A DNA stretch of 64,000 nt from Halobacillus kuroshimensis DSM 18393 (GTDB lineage Bacteria > Bacillota > Bacilli > Bacillales > Halobacillaceae). The stretch's first letter is position 1; each line of letters starts with the position of its first letter. The notes under the pieces were generated by a model. The model was not told where the DNA came from. It worked only from the letters and a program-made list of their open reading frames with translations, and did not search any database. Location of the stretch: positions 62,001 through 126,000 of the forward strand of contig NZ_AUDY01000014.1 of the NCBI RefSeq assembly GCF_000425705.1, given 5' to 3'. The position numbers and the translations under genes are program-made. Below are positions 42,359 to 49,763 of the stretch, piece by piece.

Positions 42359-43678
42359 GTGAAGAAGGAAAATACCCAGGGAACACTAACATGGTGGCAG
42401 ATGTCGTTTATAGGAATTGGATGCATTATTGGAACAGGTTTTTTTCTAGGTTCCAGCATAGCCATATCAAAAGCAGGCCCACCTGTTATTTTCGTCTACC
42501 TTGCTGCTGGGACCGGGACGTATATCGTTTTCCGCTGCCTTGCTGCCCTGACGGCTGCACACCCTGAAAAAGGATCGTTTCGTACGTACGCCAAACAGGC
42601 CTTTGGATCATGGGCAGGATTCAGCAACGGGTGGGTGTACTGGTCGTGTGAAATGTTGATTATGGGCAGTCAGCTCACAGCTCTGGCCATCTTTGCCCAA
42701 TTTTGGTTTCCGAAACTTCCACTGTGGGTGTTTGCTCTTGTGTTCGCCCTTTTAGGTCTCCTTGTCATCTGGCTTGGTGTGCGTAAAGTGGAGCAGATGG
42801 AAAACATGTTCGGGATCATTAAAATATCCGCTATTCTCATGTTTATTATCATTGCCGCTTTAGCTTTGACAGGGGTGATTGACCGTTCGGGTGGTACGGC
42901 CGATGCGGCCGGTGTATTTCATAACTTTTTTGAAAAAGGCTGGACCGGTTTGTGGGTGGCCCTGCTTTATGCGTTTTACGCTTTTGGGGGGATTGAAGTG
43001 ATGGGATTGATGGCAGGGGAGTTGAAAGATCCAAAGGATGCCCCTAAATCAGGCACGTTGATGCTCATCGTATTAACTGTGGTGTATATGGCGGCTTTTT
43101 ACTTCGTGGTTACATTGACGTCGATTGAAAAAATAACGACTGATGAAAGTCCGTTTCTAACCGCTCTTACCGGCTATTCGCTCCCCTTGGTGCCGCATAT
43201 TTTCAACGCTGTCTTAATCATTGCCGGCTTTTCCACGATGGCGGCTTCTTTATATGCAGTCACTACAATGATCATGGCTTTAAGTGAAGAAGGGGATGCA
43301 CCTGCCCTCTTTATCCAGAAGGAAGAAGGAAAGGTATCGAAACCAGCTTTTATCTTAACCATTTTAGTCGTCGTCCTGTCCATTATTCTGGCTGTTCTTT
43401 TACCGGACAGACTGTTCGAATATGTGACGACGGCAGCGGGTTTGATGCTTTTATACAACTGGGCGTTTATCCTGCTTTCCTACCGTAAACTCATGGGAAA
43501 AGGGTTCAGGGATGGCTTGTTCGTGTGGACGGGACTGTTGTTTTTAGGTCTGGCCGTCAGTGGAACACTAATGGATTCTATGACAAGGATCGGTTTTTTT
43601 GTAAGTCTTGCTTTTTTAGCCGTCATTGCCCTTGCGACATGGATCAAATTGAAGAAAGCCCCTGAATCAGGGGCGTAG
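42359..43678 (+). CDS. ycgH: Amino acid permease, APC family (YcgH-like)
   Basis: This 439-residue transporter has about twelve membrane helices. The GTG at 42359 has AAGGAGGG eight bases upstream. The N-terminal APC motif GIGCIIGTGFFLGSSIAIS is clear, followed by PEKGSFRTYAKQAFGSWAGF and later YAFYAFGGIEVMGLMAGE. Adjacent YcgG-type and LysE-type genes reproduce the B. subtilis ycgF-ycgG-ycgH neighbourhood, although order and strand are rearranged here. The substrate is probably an amino acid; which one is unknown. Its last 12 bases overlap the end of the convergent gene. Confidence 0.8.
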   Translation: MKKENTQGTLTWWQMSFIGIGCIIGTGFFLGSSIAISKAGPPVIFVYLAAGTGTYIVFRCLAALTAAHPEKGSFRTYAKQAFGSWAGFSNGWVYWSCEMLIMGSQLTALAIFAQFWFPKLPLWVFALVFALLGLLVIWLGVRKVEQMENMFGIIKISAILMFIIIAALALTGVIDRSGGTADAAGVFHNFFEKGWTGLWVALLYAFYAFGGIEVMGLMAGELKDPKDAPKSGTLMLIVLTVVYMAAFYFVVTLTSIEKITTDESPFLTALTGYSLPLVPHIFNAVLIIAGFSTMAASLYAVTTMIMALSEEGDAPALFIQKEEGKVSKPAFILTILVVVLSIILAVLLPDRLFEYVTTAAGLMLLYNWAFILLSYRKLMGKGFRDGLFVWTGLLFLGLAVSGTLMDSMTRIGFFVSLAFLAVIALATWIKLKKAPESGA

Positions 43679-44413
43679 GCTCCTCGTTTTGGCCAGGAAT
43701 GGACATTGGGGTAAAGAAGTATCATCATCACGTAGAAAATACTGCTCCCATTCATGATTATCTTCCTGACCGTACCATTTTAAGGCTGGATGGGCGGGGA
43801 GATCATCATAGTCAAGCAGGCGTTTCCGGATGACATTTTTAAGGCGCCGTCCGTAGGTCGTCGAATCATTGATATTTTCAAACACCCATCTTGGCTGAAA
43901 GGCAAGCAGCAAGGAAGGAAAACACCGGCTGTTTCTTTTTGTATGGGCGGGGGTGGCGCAAAAGGCGAAATAAGGCTCTCCATGAAAACAGAATTCCCAG
44001 GAAGGATCTTCGGGATCCTGCGAGATATCCTCAGGCCATTCTTTCTCGTCAAGAGCGTGGGTTTGATTGAGCAGGGACCAGAACACCTTCTCGTAGTCCT
44101 TGATTTCAAGCTGATCTTTCAACAGCGCCCTTGTATCACAGAAGACGACAAGGGATGTGTAGCTGCCTGTCTGCCGGGAAACTTCACCGTAGCTTTTCAG
44201 GAGTTCCCCCAGTTGCTCAGAAGCGGAGGAACTCCGTGGGTCTTCAAGAAAACCAAAACGCAGCATCCCGTTCGTGTACCCCTGGATGCCCGGGACACAG
44301 GGGTAGGCATGGTCCCTGCTTGTCAACATGTCACCAAACGCTGTAAAGGAACGCTCCTGCCAGGTTTCCAGTGCAGTCTTCGGGTTTTCTATCTCTTCTT
44401 TTGTGTAAAGCAT
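43667..44413 (-). CDS. ycgG: YqcI/YcgG family protein
   Basis: ATG 44411-44413 (MLYTKEEIENPKTALETWQE) is preceded by GGGAG; a longer in-frame extension upstream is noncoding. In 248 residues family features are FTAFGDMLTSRDHAYPCVPG, GMLRFGFLEDPRS, EFCFHGEPYFAFCATPAHTK and RCFPSLLLAFQPRWVF. Some members of this family (GntA-like) bind haem or iron and hydroxylate guanidino groups; for the YcgG branch the role is not known to me. The neighbouring amidinohydrolase-like gene at 41295 makes a guanidino-compound link attractive. Stop codons overlap the convergent permease gene. Confidence 0.82.
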   Translation of the reverse strand: MLYTKEEIENPKTALETWQERSFTAFGDMLTSRDHAYPCVPGIQGYTNGMLRFGFLEDPRSSSASEQLGELLKSYGEVSRQTGSYTSLVVFCDTRALLKDQLEIKDYEKVFWSLLNQTHALDEKEWPEDISQDPEDPSWEFCFHGEPYFAFCATPAHTKRNSRCFPSLLLAFQPRWVFENINDSTTYGRRLKNVIRKRLLDYDDLPAHPALKWYGQEDNHEWEQYFLRDDDTSLPQCPFLAKTRSLRP

Positions 44414-44475
44414 CAAAATCTCCCTCCTGTAGTTACATCCATATCCTATGGAGGAGGGAGAGAATGGGTGACTGT

Positions 44476-45099
44476 CTATCCCATCAACATCTGTACAGCC
44501 TGAACACCGAAGTAAAGACCGAATCCTATTAAAATGATCCCTGAAAGGATTGAGATGGAAGAAAGAAGGCGGGTGGTCAGCCATTTCCGTGCTCCCGAAG
44601 CGGCTGCGGCCATCGTGATATCCCAGATCATGATACCGATAAAGATACCTCCACTATAAATAAGGAGCTGGGTCTCCTCGTACGTGGAGGATATTTCTGC
44701 AAGGATGGAGCCGTAAATGCCAACCCAGAATAAAATGTTCAAGGGATTGGATAAAGCCATGAAAAAGCCTGTCCGGAATGATCTCCCCCGGGAGCCTTTT
44801 GAAGGGGCAGACCGTTGGGCAGCCGTATTCTTCGCACCTGCGATACTTTCTACACCTGTATAAATAAGAACAAAAGCACCGAACGACCACAAAAAGGTTT
44901 TGATGAGCGGAATCTGTACGTAATCAGCGAGACCAAAATAAATGAGCAGCATAAACAATCCGTCTGCAGCCATGGCTCCGACGCCGACGAGCCAGGCATG
45001 AAAGAAGCCATAACGGATGCCTTTATCCAATTGAGCTGCATTGATAGGACCGACGGGGGCGGATAACGACAGGCCCAGCAGAATGTAACTAAAAAACAT
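44476..45099 (-). CDS. ycgF: LysE-family exporter (YcgF-like)
   Basis: This 207-residue membrane protein has about six helices. The N-terminal signature SYILLGLSLSAPVGPINAAQ, the loop LDKGIRYGFFHAWLVGVGAM and FFMALSNPLNILFWVGIYGS are typical of LysE-type amino acid exporters. AAGGAGG precedes ATG 45099. It is followed 62 bases downstream by the YcgG-type gene on the same strand, so both may form an operon, matching the ycgF-ycgG order of B. subtilis. Confidence 0.85.
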   Translation of the reverse strand: MFFSYILLGLSLSAPVGPINAAQLDKGIRYGFFHAWLVGVGAMAADGLFMLLIYFGLADYVQIPLIKTFLWSFGAFVLIYTGVESIAGAKNTAAQRSAPSKGSRGRSFRTGFFMALSNPLNILFWVGIYGSILAEISSTYEETQLLIYSGGIFIGIMIWDITMAAAASGARKWLTTRLLSSISILSGIILIGFGLYFGVQAVQMLMG

Positions 45100-45186
45100 A
45101 AATGCCTCCTTGTATGTAGAACTTGTCTCTATACTACATAAATATGAACATTGTGGAAGGACCTTGACTGAAAATCGAGGATGGAC

Positions 45187-45226
45187 AAAAAAACAGGCCG
45201 CCGGAATCGGCTGCCTGTTTTTTTGT
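45187..45226 (-). terminator. Terminator of the spore coat gene
   Basis: AAACAGGC and GCCTGTTT close a stem with an inner GC-rich helix, and runs of A and T lie on both sides. It lies just after the leftward stop at 45226. Confidence 0.8.
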
Positions 45227-45846
45227 TAATGGGGCATGTTTCCGTTAGGCGCGGTGGTGTAGCTTTGCAGCATCAGGTTCATATCCTGCTGCTGAAGCTG
45301 AGGTACCTGGTAATAGCCGTGTTTGTTTTGATAAAGGAAAATTTCATAGCTCATCTCAATAAAATTCGGTACGCTGTCTGCGATGACGCGCCGGAGAACC
45401 GGGTTGGTCATTTCCAGGGCGGTCATGGCCAGAAGCGTTGCAAGTCCCTTCGTCTGTCCAAGCATATAGGCAGACAGACCTTTGTCAGCCAGTTCGCTGA
45501 CAGACTGGTTCGGTTTTTTCGGCTGACCAGGCTTCACTCCGTAAACCACTTCATTGCTCTGCTGCATTTTATACTGCTGCGTCGCCTGTGCAGGGTCCTG
45601 GCCACTACTGAAACTCTGGACAATTGTATTATACATCTGGGTGACAAAAGCGTGCTGGCGCTGTTGAATAGATTGGAGTTCCGGGTCTTGAATATGCTGA
45701 CTGTACATTTGGTATTGATCCAGCAGGTTGATTAAGCCTGCAATGACCTCATGGGCATCAAAAAGTTCATGACCGCCGTGATTCGGGTTCATGTGAGTTG
45801 GTGGCATCTGCGCCCCCTGCTGCTGATTCATATTTTGTTGTTTCAT
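45226..45846 (-). CDS. Spore coat protein, CotF-like
   Basis: A 206-residue protein with a Gln/Met/Pro-rich N terminus (MKQQNMNQQQGAQMPPTHMN). Two helical segments follow, AHEVIAGLINLLDQYQMYSQ and the C-terminal CotF signature KGLSAYMLGQTKGLATLLAM with TNPVLRRVIADSVPNFIEMS. CotF-like proteins are in the spore coat and are made in the mother cell late in sporulation. AGGAGG precedes the ATG. No sporulation promoter was assigned. It supports a spore-forming host. Confidence 0.85.
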   Translation of the reverse strand: MKQQNMNQQQGAQMPPTHMNPNHGGHELFDAHEVIAGLINLLDQYQMYSQHIQDPELQSIQQRQHAFVTQMYNTIVQSFSSGQDPAQATQQYKMQQSNEVVYGVKPGQPKKPNQSVSELADKGLSAYMLGQTKGLATLLAMTALEMTNPVLRRVIADSVPNFIEMSYEIFLYQNKHGYYQVPQLQQQDMNLMLQSYTTAPNGNMPH

Positions 45847-46046
45847 CCTTATTCCTCCTCGTAACTTCGTACATCTTAAGGTTGCCCGTATCTTCCCTCC
45901 TCATGTATTTCAAAAGATGGAATGAAACAAGGATGTTTCACCTGACTGCCTTCATTACTATTTTATTACGGGGAGTGTGAGGTCGTGGATTTTGAAGGAA
46001 ATCGTGATACAATAAAGACAGCATATAAACAAGGGAGACCGACAGA

Positions 46047-46640
46047 ATGAAGCCACTCATGAGAAGGATATTTGTCGTACTTATTTCTGTATTAACACTC
46101 GGTCTGTACGTTCCGCCGGCCCATGTGGATACAGAAGCCGCTGAAAAGAAGGAGATCACGGACGCCGGTCACCTGAATGAACCTTCCGTGGCGGAGGATG
46201 ACCAGCAGATTCTGCCGGATGTTCTTACAGAAGACGCAGAAGATCCTTTCCGTTCAATAACGGAGGAGGCCTTTGCCCGGACAGAGGCCAAAATGGGACC
46301 GAGGATTATGGGTAAAGTGGACGATGAGTTGTCGGAAGTGATTTTTCCTGAAATGGAAAACGTCATGGTCGACCTCTTATCCAACACGGACGAAGCGCAC
46401 GTTCCCTATATGAAAATCACTGAAGATCCTGCACCTGGATATGGGGAGAGAATGTTCAATTTATATAATGGACACACGGGTGAAGAAATTGCCCGTTTCC
46501 ACGTTCGGAGAGATAAACGCCCCGGAGAAGGGTACTGGTTTAATTTTCATTACCACTTAAAAGAAGATGGGTATGTGAAACACCATGAAATCGGTGAAAT
46601 CTATTGGGAGAAGAATACTCCTCCGAAGTGGATGTCCTGA
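46047..46640 (+). CDS. ypjP: YpjP family protein
   Basis: This 197-residue protein has an N-terminal signal-like helix (RRIFVVLISVLTLGLYVPPA) and an acidic middle. The C-terminal part is strongly conserved: YGERMFNLYNGHTGEEIARF, HVRRDKRPGEGYWFNFHYHL and EIYWEKNTPPKWMS. These match B. subtilis YpjP closely. The function is unknown; location is probably exported or membrane-attached. GGGAGA precedes ATG 46047 and a terminator follows at once, so it is monocistronic. Confidence 0.88.
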   Translation: MKPLMRRIFVVLISVLTLGLYVPPAHVDTEAAEKKEITDAGHLNEPSVAEDDQQILPDVLTEDAEDPFRSITEEAFARTEAKMGPRIMGKVDDELSEVIFPEMENVMVDLLSNTDEAHVPYMKITEDPAPGYGERMFNLYNGHTGEEIARFHVRRDKRPGEGYWFNFHYHLKEDGYVKHHEIGEIYWEKNTPPKWMS

Positions 46641-46644
46641 ACAG

Positions 46645-46672
46645 AAGACAGTCGTATACGACTGTCTTTTTC
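46645..46672 (+). terminator. Terminator after ypjP
   Basis: AGACAGTCG-TATA-CGACTGTCT followed by a T-run. Confidence 0.88.
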
Positions 46673-46692
46673 TGTTGTCCGGTTTTACATAG

Positions 46693-46758
46693 TTACTAAG
46701 TGGTAAGTATGTTACTAAAAAGTACCTTCTTGTCACAGGAGGTTTCTCTTATTAATAT
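46693..46758 (+). promoter_or_regulatory. Promoter and HxlR/MarR-like operator repeats of the oxidoreductase gene
   Basis: TTACTAAGTGGTAA (46693-46706) and TTACTAAAAAGTAC (46712-46725) are repeats 19 bases apart, each with TTAC/GTAA-type dyad symmetry like HxlR-family operators. TTGTCA (46730-46735), a 17-base spacer and TAATAT (46753-46758) follow. No HxlR gene lies in the window. Confidence 0.5.
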
Positions 46759-46796
46759 GGACAATAAAGACTTGGATAAAAAAGGAGAGGGAAATC

Positions 46797-47774
46797 ATGA
46801 AAGCATTGCTTTTACATGAAAAGCGTGATTGGCAGGAAATGCAGGTAGAGGAAATCGAAAAACCAACTGCCGGAAACGGGGAAATTGTCGTTGAAGTTCA
46901 TGCGGCGGGACTGAACCCCGTGGATTACAAAACGGCAGGGAATGGGAATCCCAGCTGGGAGTATCCCCATATCCTCGGTCTTGATACAGCAGGGATTGTA
47001 ACAGACAAGGGTTCGGACGTTTCCTCATTTGAAATCGGCGATCGTGTCGTGTATCACGGGGACTTAACCAAAAAGGGCGGATTTGCAGAGTATGCGGTCA
47101 TTCAGGCTCATACTGCATCAAAAATCCCTGACGAAGTAAGCTTTACCGAAGCGGCTGCTCTTCCTACGGCGGGATATACAGCTTATCAAGCCATTCACCG
47201 TAAGCTTCCGCTGGATCAGATACAGACCATCCTTATTCATGCCGGTGCCGGCGGGGTAGGCGGATTTGGTATCCAGCTGGCTAAAGCAGCCGGGAAAACG
47301 GTCTTAACGACAGCTTCCTCTTCCAACCACGATTATGTATTATCCCTGGGAGCGGATTATGCCATCGACTATAGGAATGAAGATGTGTATGAGCGAGTCA
47401 TGGAGGTTACCGATGGCCGGGGGGTTGATGCTGTTGTCGATGCGGTGAGCAGCGAAAATGCAACAGCATCTCTCGATTATACCGCGTTTATGGGACATCT
47501 GGTGTACATTGCAGGAGCTCCTGATTTTAAGAAGGTTAAACCATTCACAACGGTCGTCTCTTATCATGAAATTGCTCTGGCAGCCGCCCATAAGGCAGAC
47601 TTCCAGTCCCAGAAAGATCTTGCCGTTATCGGAGATGACTTGCTGAAACTGGTGAAGGAGGGGAAAGTCTCTCCACTTGTGGAGGAAACCATTTCGCTTG
47701 AAGAAGTGCCGGAGGCCCTTGTCCGGCTTTCAGAACGGCATGTGAAAGGCAAGATTGTAGCTGTATTGAAATAA
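46797..47774 (+). CDS. Zinc-independent quinone oxidoreductase-like MDR dehydrogenase
   Basis: A 325-residue medium-chain dehydrogenase/reductase. The N-terminal GroES-like half has VHAAGLNPVDYKTAGN and LGLDTAGIVTDKGSD. The Rossmann half has the NADPH-binding HAGAGGVGGFGIQLAKAAG. The zinc-ligand cysteines of alcohol dehydrogenases are absent, as in quinone oxidoreductases. It probably reduces quinones or enones with NADPH. AAAGGAGAGG precedes ATG 46797. The upstream HxlR-like repeats suggest induction by electrophiles, but this is inferred. Confidence 0.9.
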   Translation: MKALLLHEKRDWQEMQVEEIEKPTAGNGEIVVEVHAAGLNPVDYKTAGNGNPSWEYPHILGLDTAGIVTDKGSDVSSFEIGDRVVYHGDLTKKGGFAEYAVIQAHTASKIPDEVSFTEAAALPTAGYTAYQAIHRKLPLDQIQTILIHAGAGGVGGFGIQLAKAAGKTVLTTASSSNHDYVLSLGADYAIDYRNEDVYERVMEVTDGRGVDAVVDAVSSENATASLDYTAFMGHLVYIAGAPDFKKVKPFTTVVSYHEIALAAAHKADFQSQKDLAVIGDDLLKLVKEGKVSPLVEETISLEEVPEALVRLSERHVKGKIVAVLK

Positions 47775-47777
47775 AAG

Positions 47778-47807
47778 AAAGCCTGCGCGGATACCGCGCA
47801 GGCTTTT
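47778..47807 (+). terminator. Terminator after the MDR dehydrogenase gene
   Basis: AAAGCCTGCGCGG and CCGCGCAGGCTTTT form a strong stem with a three-base loop and short T-run. Confidence 0.88.
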
Positions 47808-47865
47808 ATATTGAAAAAGTGTGAACTCGTAACGATGACGTACCGCCTATTATGATCAGAAGAAG

Positions 47866-48393
47866 TTACCCTTCCTTTAGTTTTTTTAATTTATATGTAT
47901 ACCCTAAATAAGGCATACCCGAAAAGATCAGAATGATTATGGCGGCAAACCCTGTATAAATGAACATTTCAGTTAATAAAAACGGCATGGAGTTTATTTG
48001 ACTTAAGAAGGAAAGGAACATGGTAGCAATGAGTGCCGGGAGTGCGATCCTCCCGCATTTCTTTTTTTCTCCCGCGTATTTATTGAAAGTGGATTCGTAA
48101 TCTGAGTAAATGGGTTCCGTTCCCGCAGGTGCTGAAAATATATGGATATGGCTGCCTGCGCTGCAGACAGGTGTCCAACCTGCAGCTTCAAAGTAAGCGA
48201 AATATTCTTCATCCGGATTGTGGCAGTAGTCGACAGCAAAAATAAGGTGCTGCTTCCTGCCTTTTTTCAACCAGAAACCAAAAGGGGCAAACCCATCCAA
48301 CATCCAGCCCTGTGCTGCGTAGGATTTCAGCTTTTCCATATCTTTTTCCTCTCCTAAAGCAAGCCCTTGTGACATGATATATTTTTTCTTCAT
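47866..48393 (-). CDS. DUF2812 membrane protein
   Basis: This 175-residue protein has a soluble N-terminal half with the DUF2812 pattern LKSYAAQGWMLDGFAPFGFW and FAVDYCHNPDEEYFAYFEAA. Two membrane helices follow (IALPALIATMFLSFLSQI and MFIYTGFAAIIILIFSGM). DUF2812 genes are regularly paired with PadR regulators, as here, with a four-base overlap. The function of the pair is unknown, possibly an envelope-stress response. AAAGGGG precedes ATG 48393. Confidence 0.82.
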   Translation of the reverse strand: MKKKYIMSQGLALGEEKDMEKLKSYAAQGWMLDGFAPFGFWLKKGRKQHLIFAVDYCHNPDEEYFAYFEAAGWTPVCSAGSHIHIFSAPAGTEPIYSDYESTFNKYAGEKKKCGRIALPALIATMFLSFLSQINSMPFLLTEMFIYTGFAAIIILIFSGMPYLGYTYKLKKLKEG

Positions 48394-48731
48394 CCTGTTT
48401 GATCCCCTTTCGTATTCAGTACCTGCCTGGCGTGTTCAATCATCTGCTGTCTTCGTTTGATATCTTTTTTCAGGAGCTTTAATCCTTGCTCAGTGGCGAT
48501 GTATGTCTTCTTCTTTCCGGTGCCGCTTCCATACAGTTCAATACAACCAGCCTCTACCAGTTTCTTAATCGTTGTATACATAGAAGCGGGGCCTATCGTA
48601 AACGCACCGTCTGTTAATTTTTCTATATTCTGCATGATTAAATACCCGTGCCTGGCTTCTACGAGTGACAATAAAATGTAGAATGATGTATCCGTTAATT
48701 CTCCTGTTTCCAGTGCATCATTTCTTCCCAT
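48390..48731 (-). CDS. PadR-family transcriptional regulator
   Basis: ATG 48729-48731 has GGAGG six bases upstream; a GTG two codons earlier abuts that site. The 113-residue protein has the winged helix with FYILLSLVEARHGYLIMQNI and FTIGPASMYTTIKKLVEAGC. YGSGTGKKKTYIATEQGLKL in the wing and a C-terminal dimerisation helix follow. It overlaps the DUF2812 gene by four bases. A perfect 22-bp palindrome just after the promoter is its likely operator, so autorepression is expected. Confidence 0.88.
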   Translation of the reverse strand: MGRNDALETGELTDTSFYILLSLVEARHGYLIMQNIEKLTDGAFTIGPASMYTTIKKLVEAGCIELYGSGTGKKKTYIATEQGLKLLKKDIKRRQQMIEHARQVLNTKGDQTG

Positions 48732-48749
48732 TTCCACCCTCCTTGTATC

Positions 48750-48802
48750 ATTTAATGATATATCATTAAATATACTATATCGTTTATTGATATATACGTC
48801 AA
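48750..48802 (-). promoter_or_regulatory. padR promoter and 22-bp palindromic operator
   Basis: On the minus strand TTGACG (48797-48802), a 17-base spacer and TATAGT (48774-48779) form the promoter. The perfect palindrome at 48750-48771, with half-site ATTTAATGATA, lies between the -10 and the start codon. Confidence 0.75.
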
Positions 48803-48847
48803 TGAGTCCTCCTTAATATTTTGGAGGATGAACAAAGTGAAACCCAT

Positions 48848-48882
48848 AAAAAAGCAAGCAGCCTCCTATGAGGCTGCTTGCC
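48848..48882 (-). terminator. Terminator of the GntR gene
   Basis: GCAAGCAGCCT and AGGCTGCTTGC form a perfect stem; the T-run follows on the minus strand. Confidence 0.85.
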
Positions 48883-48902
48883 AGGGGACGAGCTGTACCA
48901 TC

Positions 48903-49613
48903 TCAAGGTCTGGAGGCTCGTAATGTGAACTTATATTCGTCACTTTTAAAGTGGTTTTCACTGTATTCAAAAACCGTACCATCCATAAAAACACTATAGG
49001 ATTGTATTTTTAGGATCGGCATCGATTCTTCCACTGTCAACGCTTCGGCGACATCAGGGGTGGGAAGCACAGGGATCACTTCCTGAAAGCTGTCTTTTAT
49101 TTTCATTCCAACTTCTTTTTCGATGTAATCGTATTTTGATCCAATCATGATGCCGTAAGAAAGGTTGGGAAAAAGAGATACAGGTAAGTATGTATCCTCC
49201 AAAACATAAGGAATGCCATCTACCAGTCTCTGCCTCCTTACATAAAATACTTTTTCCGCTTCCTCTAAATTCAGATACCGGCGTACATGAGGTTCTGGTT
49301 CAATTAACTGAAAGTGAATGACTTTATTAACAGGCTCTTTCCCAAGACTCCGCATTTCTTCCGTGAAACTAATCAATTCGAAGATGTTATGTTCAATTTT
49401 CTGTTCCTTGACATACGTTCCACTCCCCTGAACTTTTTCAAGGAGTCCTTCTTCTACCAGCCTTTTTACTGCCTGGCGGACCGTTACTCTAGAAGCGTCA
49501 TAACGCTCGGATAAGTGAAGTTCTGTTGGAATGGCCTCTCCGGCTTCCCATTGACCACTTTCTATTTCTTCTTTAATCTGCTGGGCAATCCTTCGATACA
49601 AAGGTGCGGCCAT
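48903..49613 (-). CDS. GntR-family regulator with UTRA domain
   Basis: ATG 49611-49613 (MAAPLYRRIAQQIKEEIESG) is preceded by AGGAGG; a long upstream in-frame extension is noncoding. In 236 residues the GntR winged helix (LSERYDASRVTVRQAVKRLV) is followed by a UTRA effector domain with FYVRRQRLVDGIPYVLEDTY. It is divergent from the GH4 glucosidase-EIICB operon and is probably its repressor, sensing a sugar phosphate. A short palindrome AAGTTAACTT downstream of the operon's -10 box could be its operator. Confidence 0.88.
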   Translation of the reverse strand: MAAPLYRRIAQQIKEEIESGQWEAGEAIPTELHLSERYDASRVTVRQAVKRLVEEGLLEKVQGSGTYVKEQKIEHNIFELISFTEEMRSLGKEPVNKVIHFQLIEPEPHVRRYLNLEEAEKVFYVRRQRLVDGIPYVLEDTYLPVSLFPNLSYGIMIGSKYDYIEKEVGMKIKDSFQEVIPVLPTPDVAEALTVEESMPILKIQSYSVFMDGTVFEYSENHFKSDEYKFTLRASRP

Positions 49614-49678
49614 ACGTATTCCTCCTGTTCCTTCAATGGTTCTATTATAACGAAAATGAAATGAATTTACGATACAAT

Positions 49679-49725
49679 TGTTGACGCTTTCAATAATATG
49701 TATTATATTCATATTAAGTTAACTT
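49679..49725 (+). promoter_or_regulatory. Promoter of the glucosidase operon with cre and GntR-type sites
   Basis: TTGACG (49681-49686), a 17-base spacer and TATATT (49704-49709) make the promoter. Read on the minus strand, TGAAAGCGTCAACA (49679-49692) matches the CcpA cre consensus at 13 of 14 positions and covers the -35 box. AAGTTAACTT (49716-49725) is a perfect palindrome just after the -10. Confidence 0.75.
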
Positions 49726-49763
49726 TAATACAAATATAATACCTTTAATGGAGGTCGAGCCAT

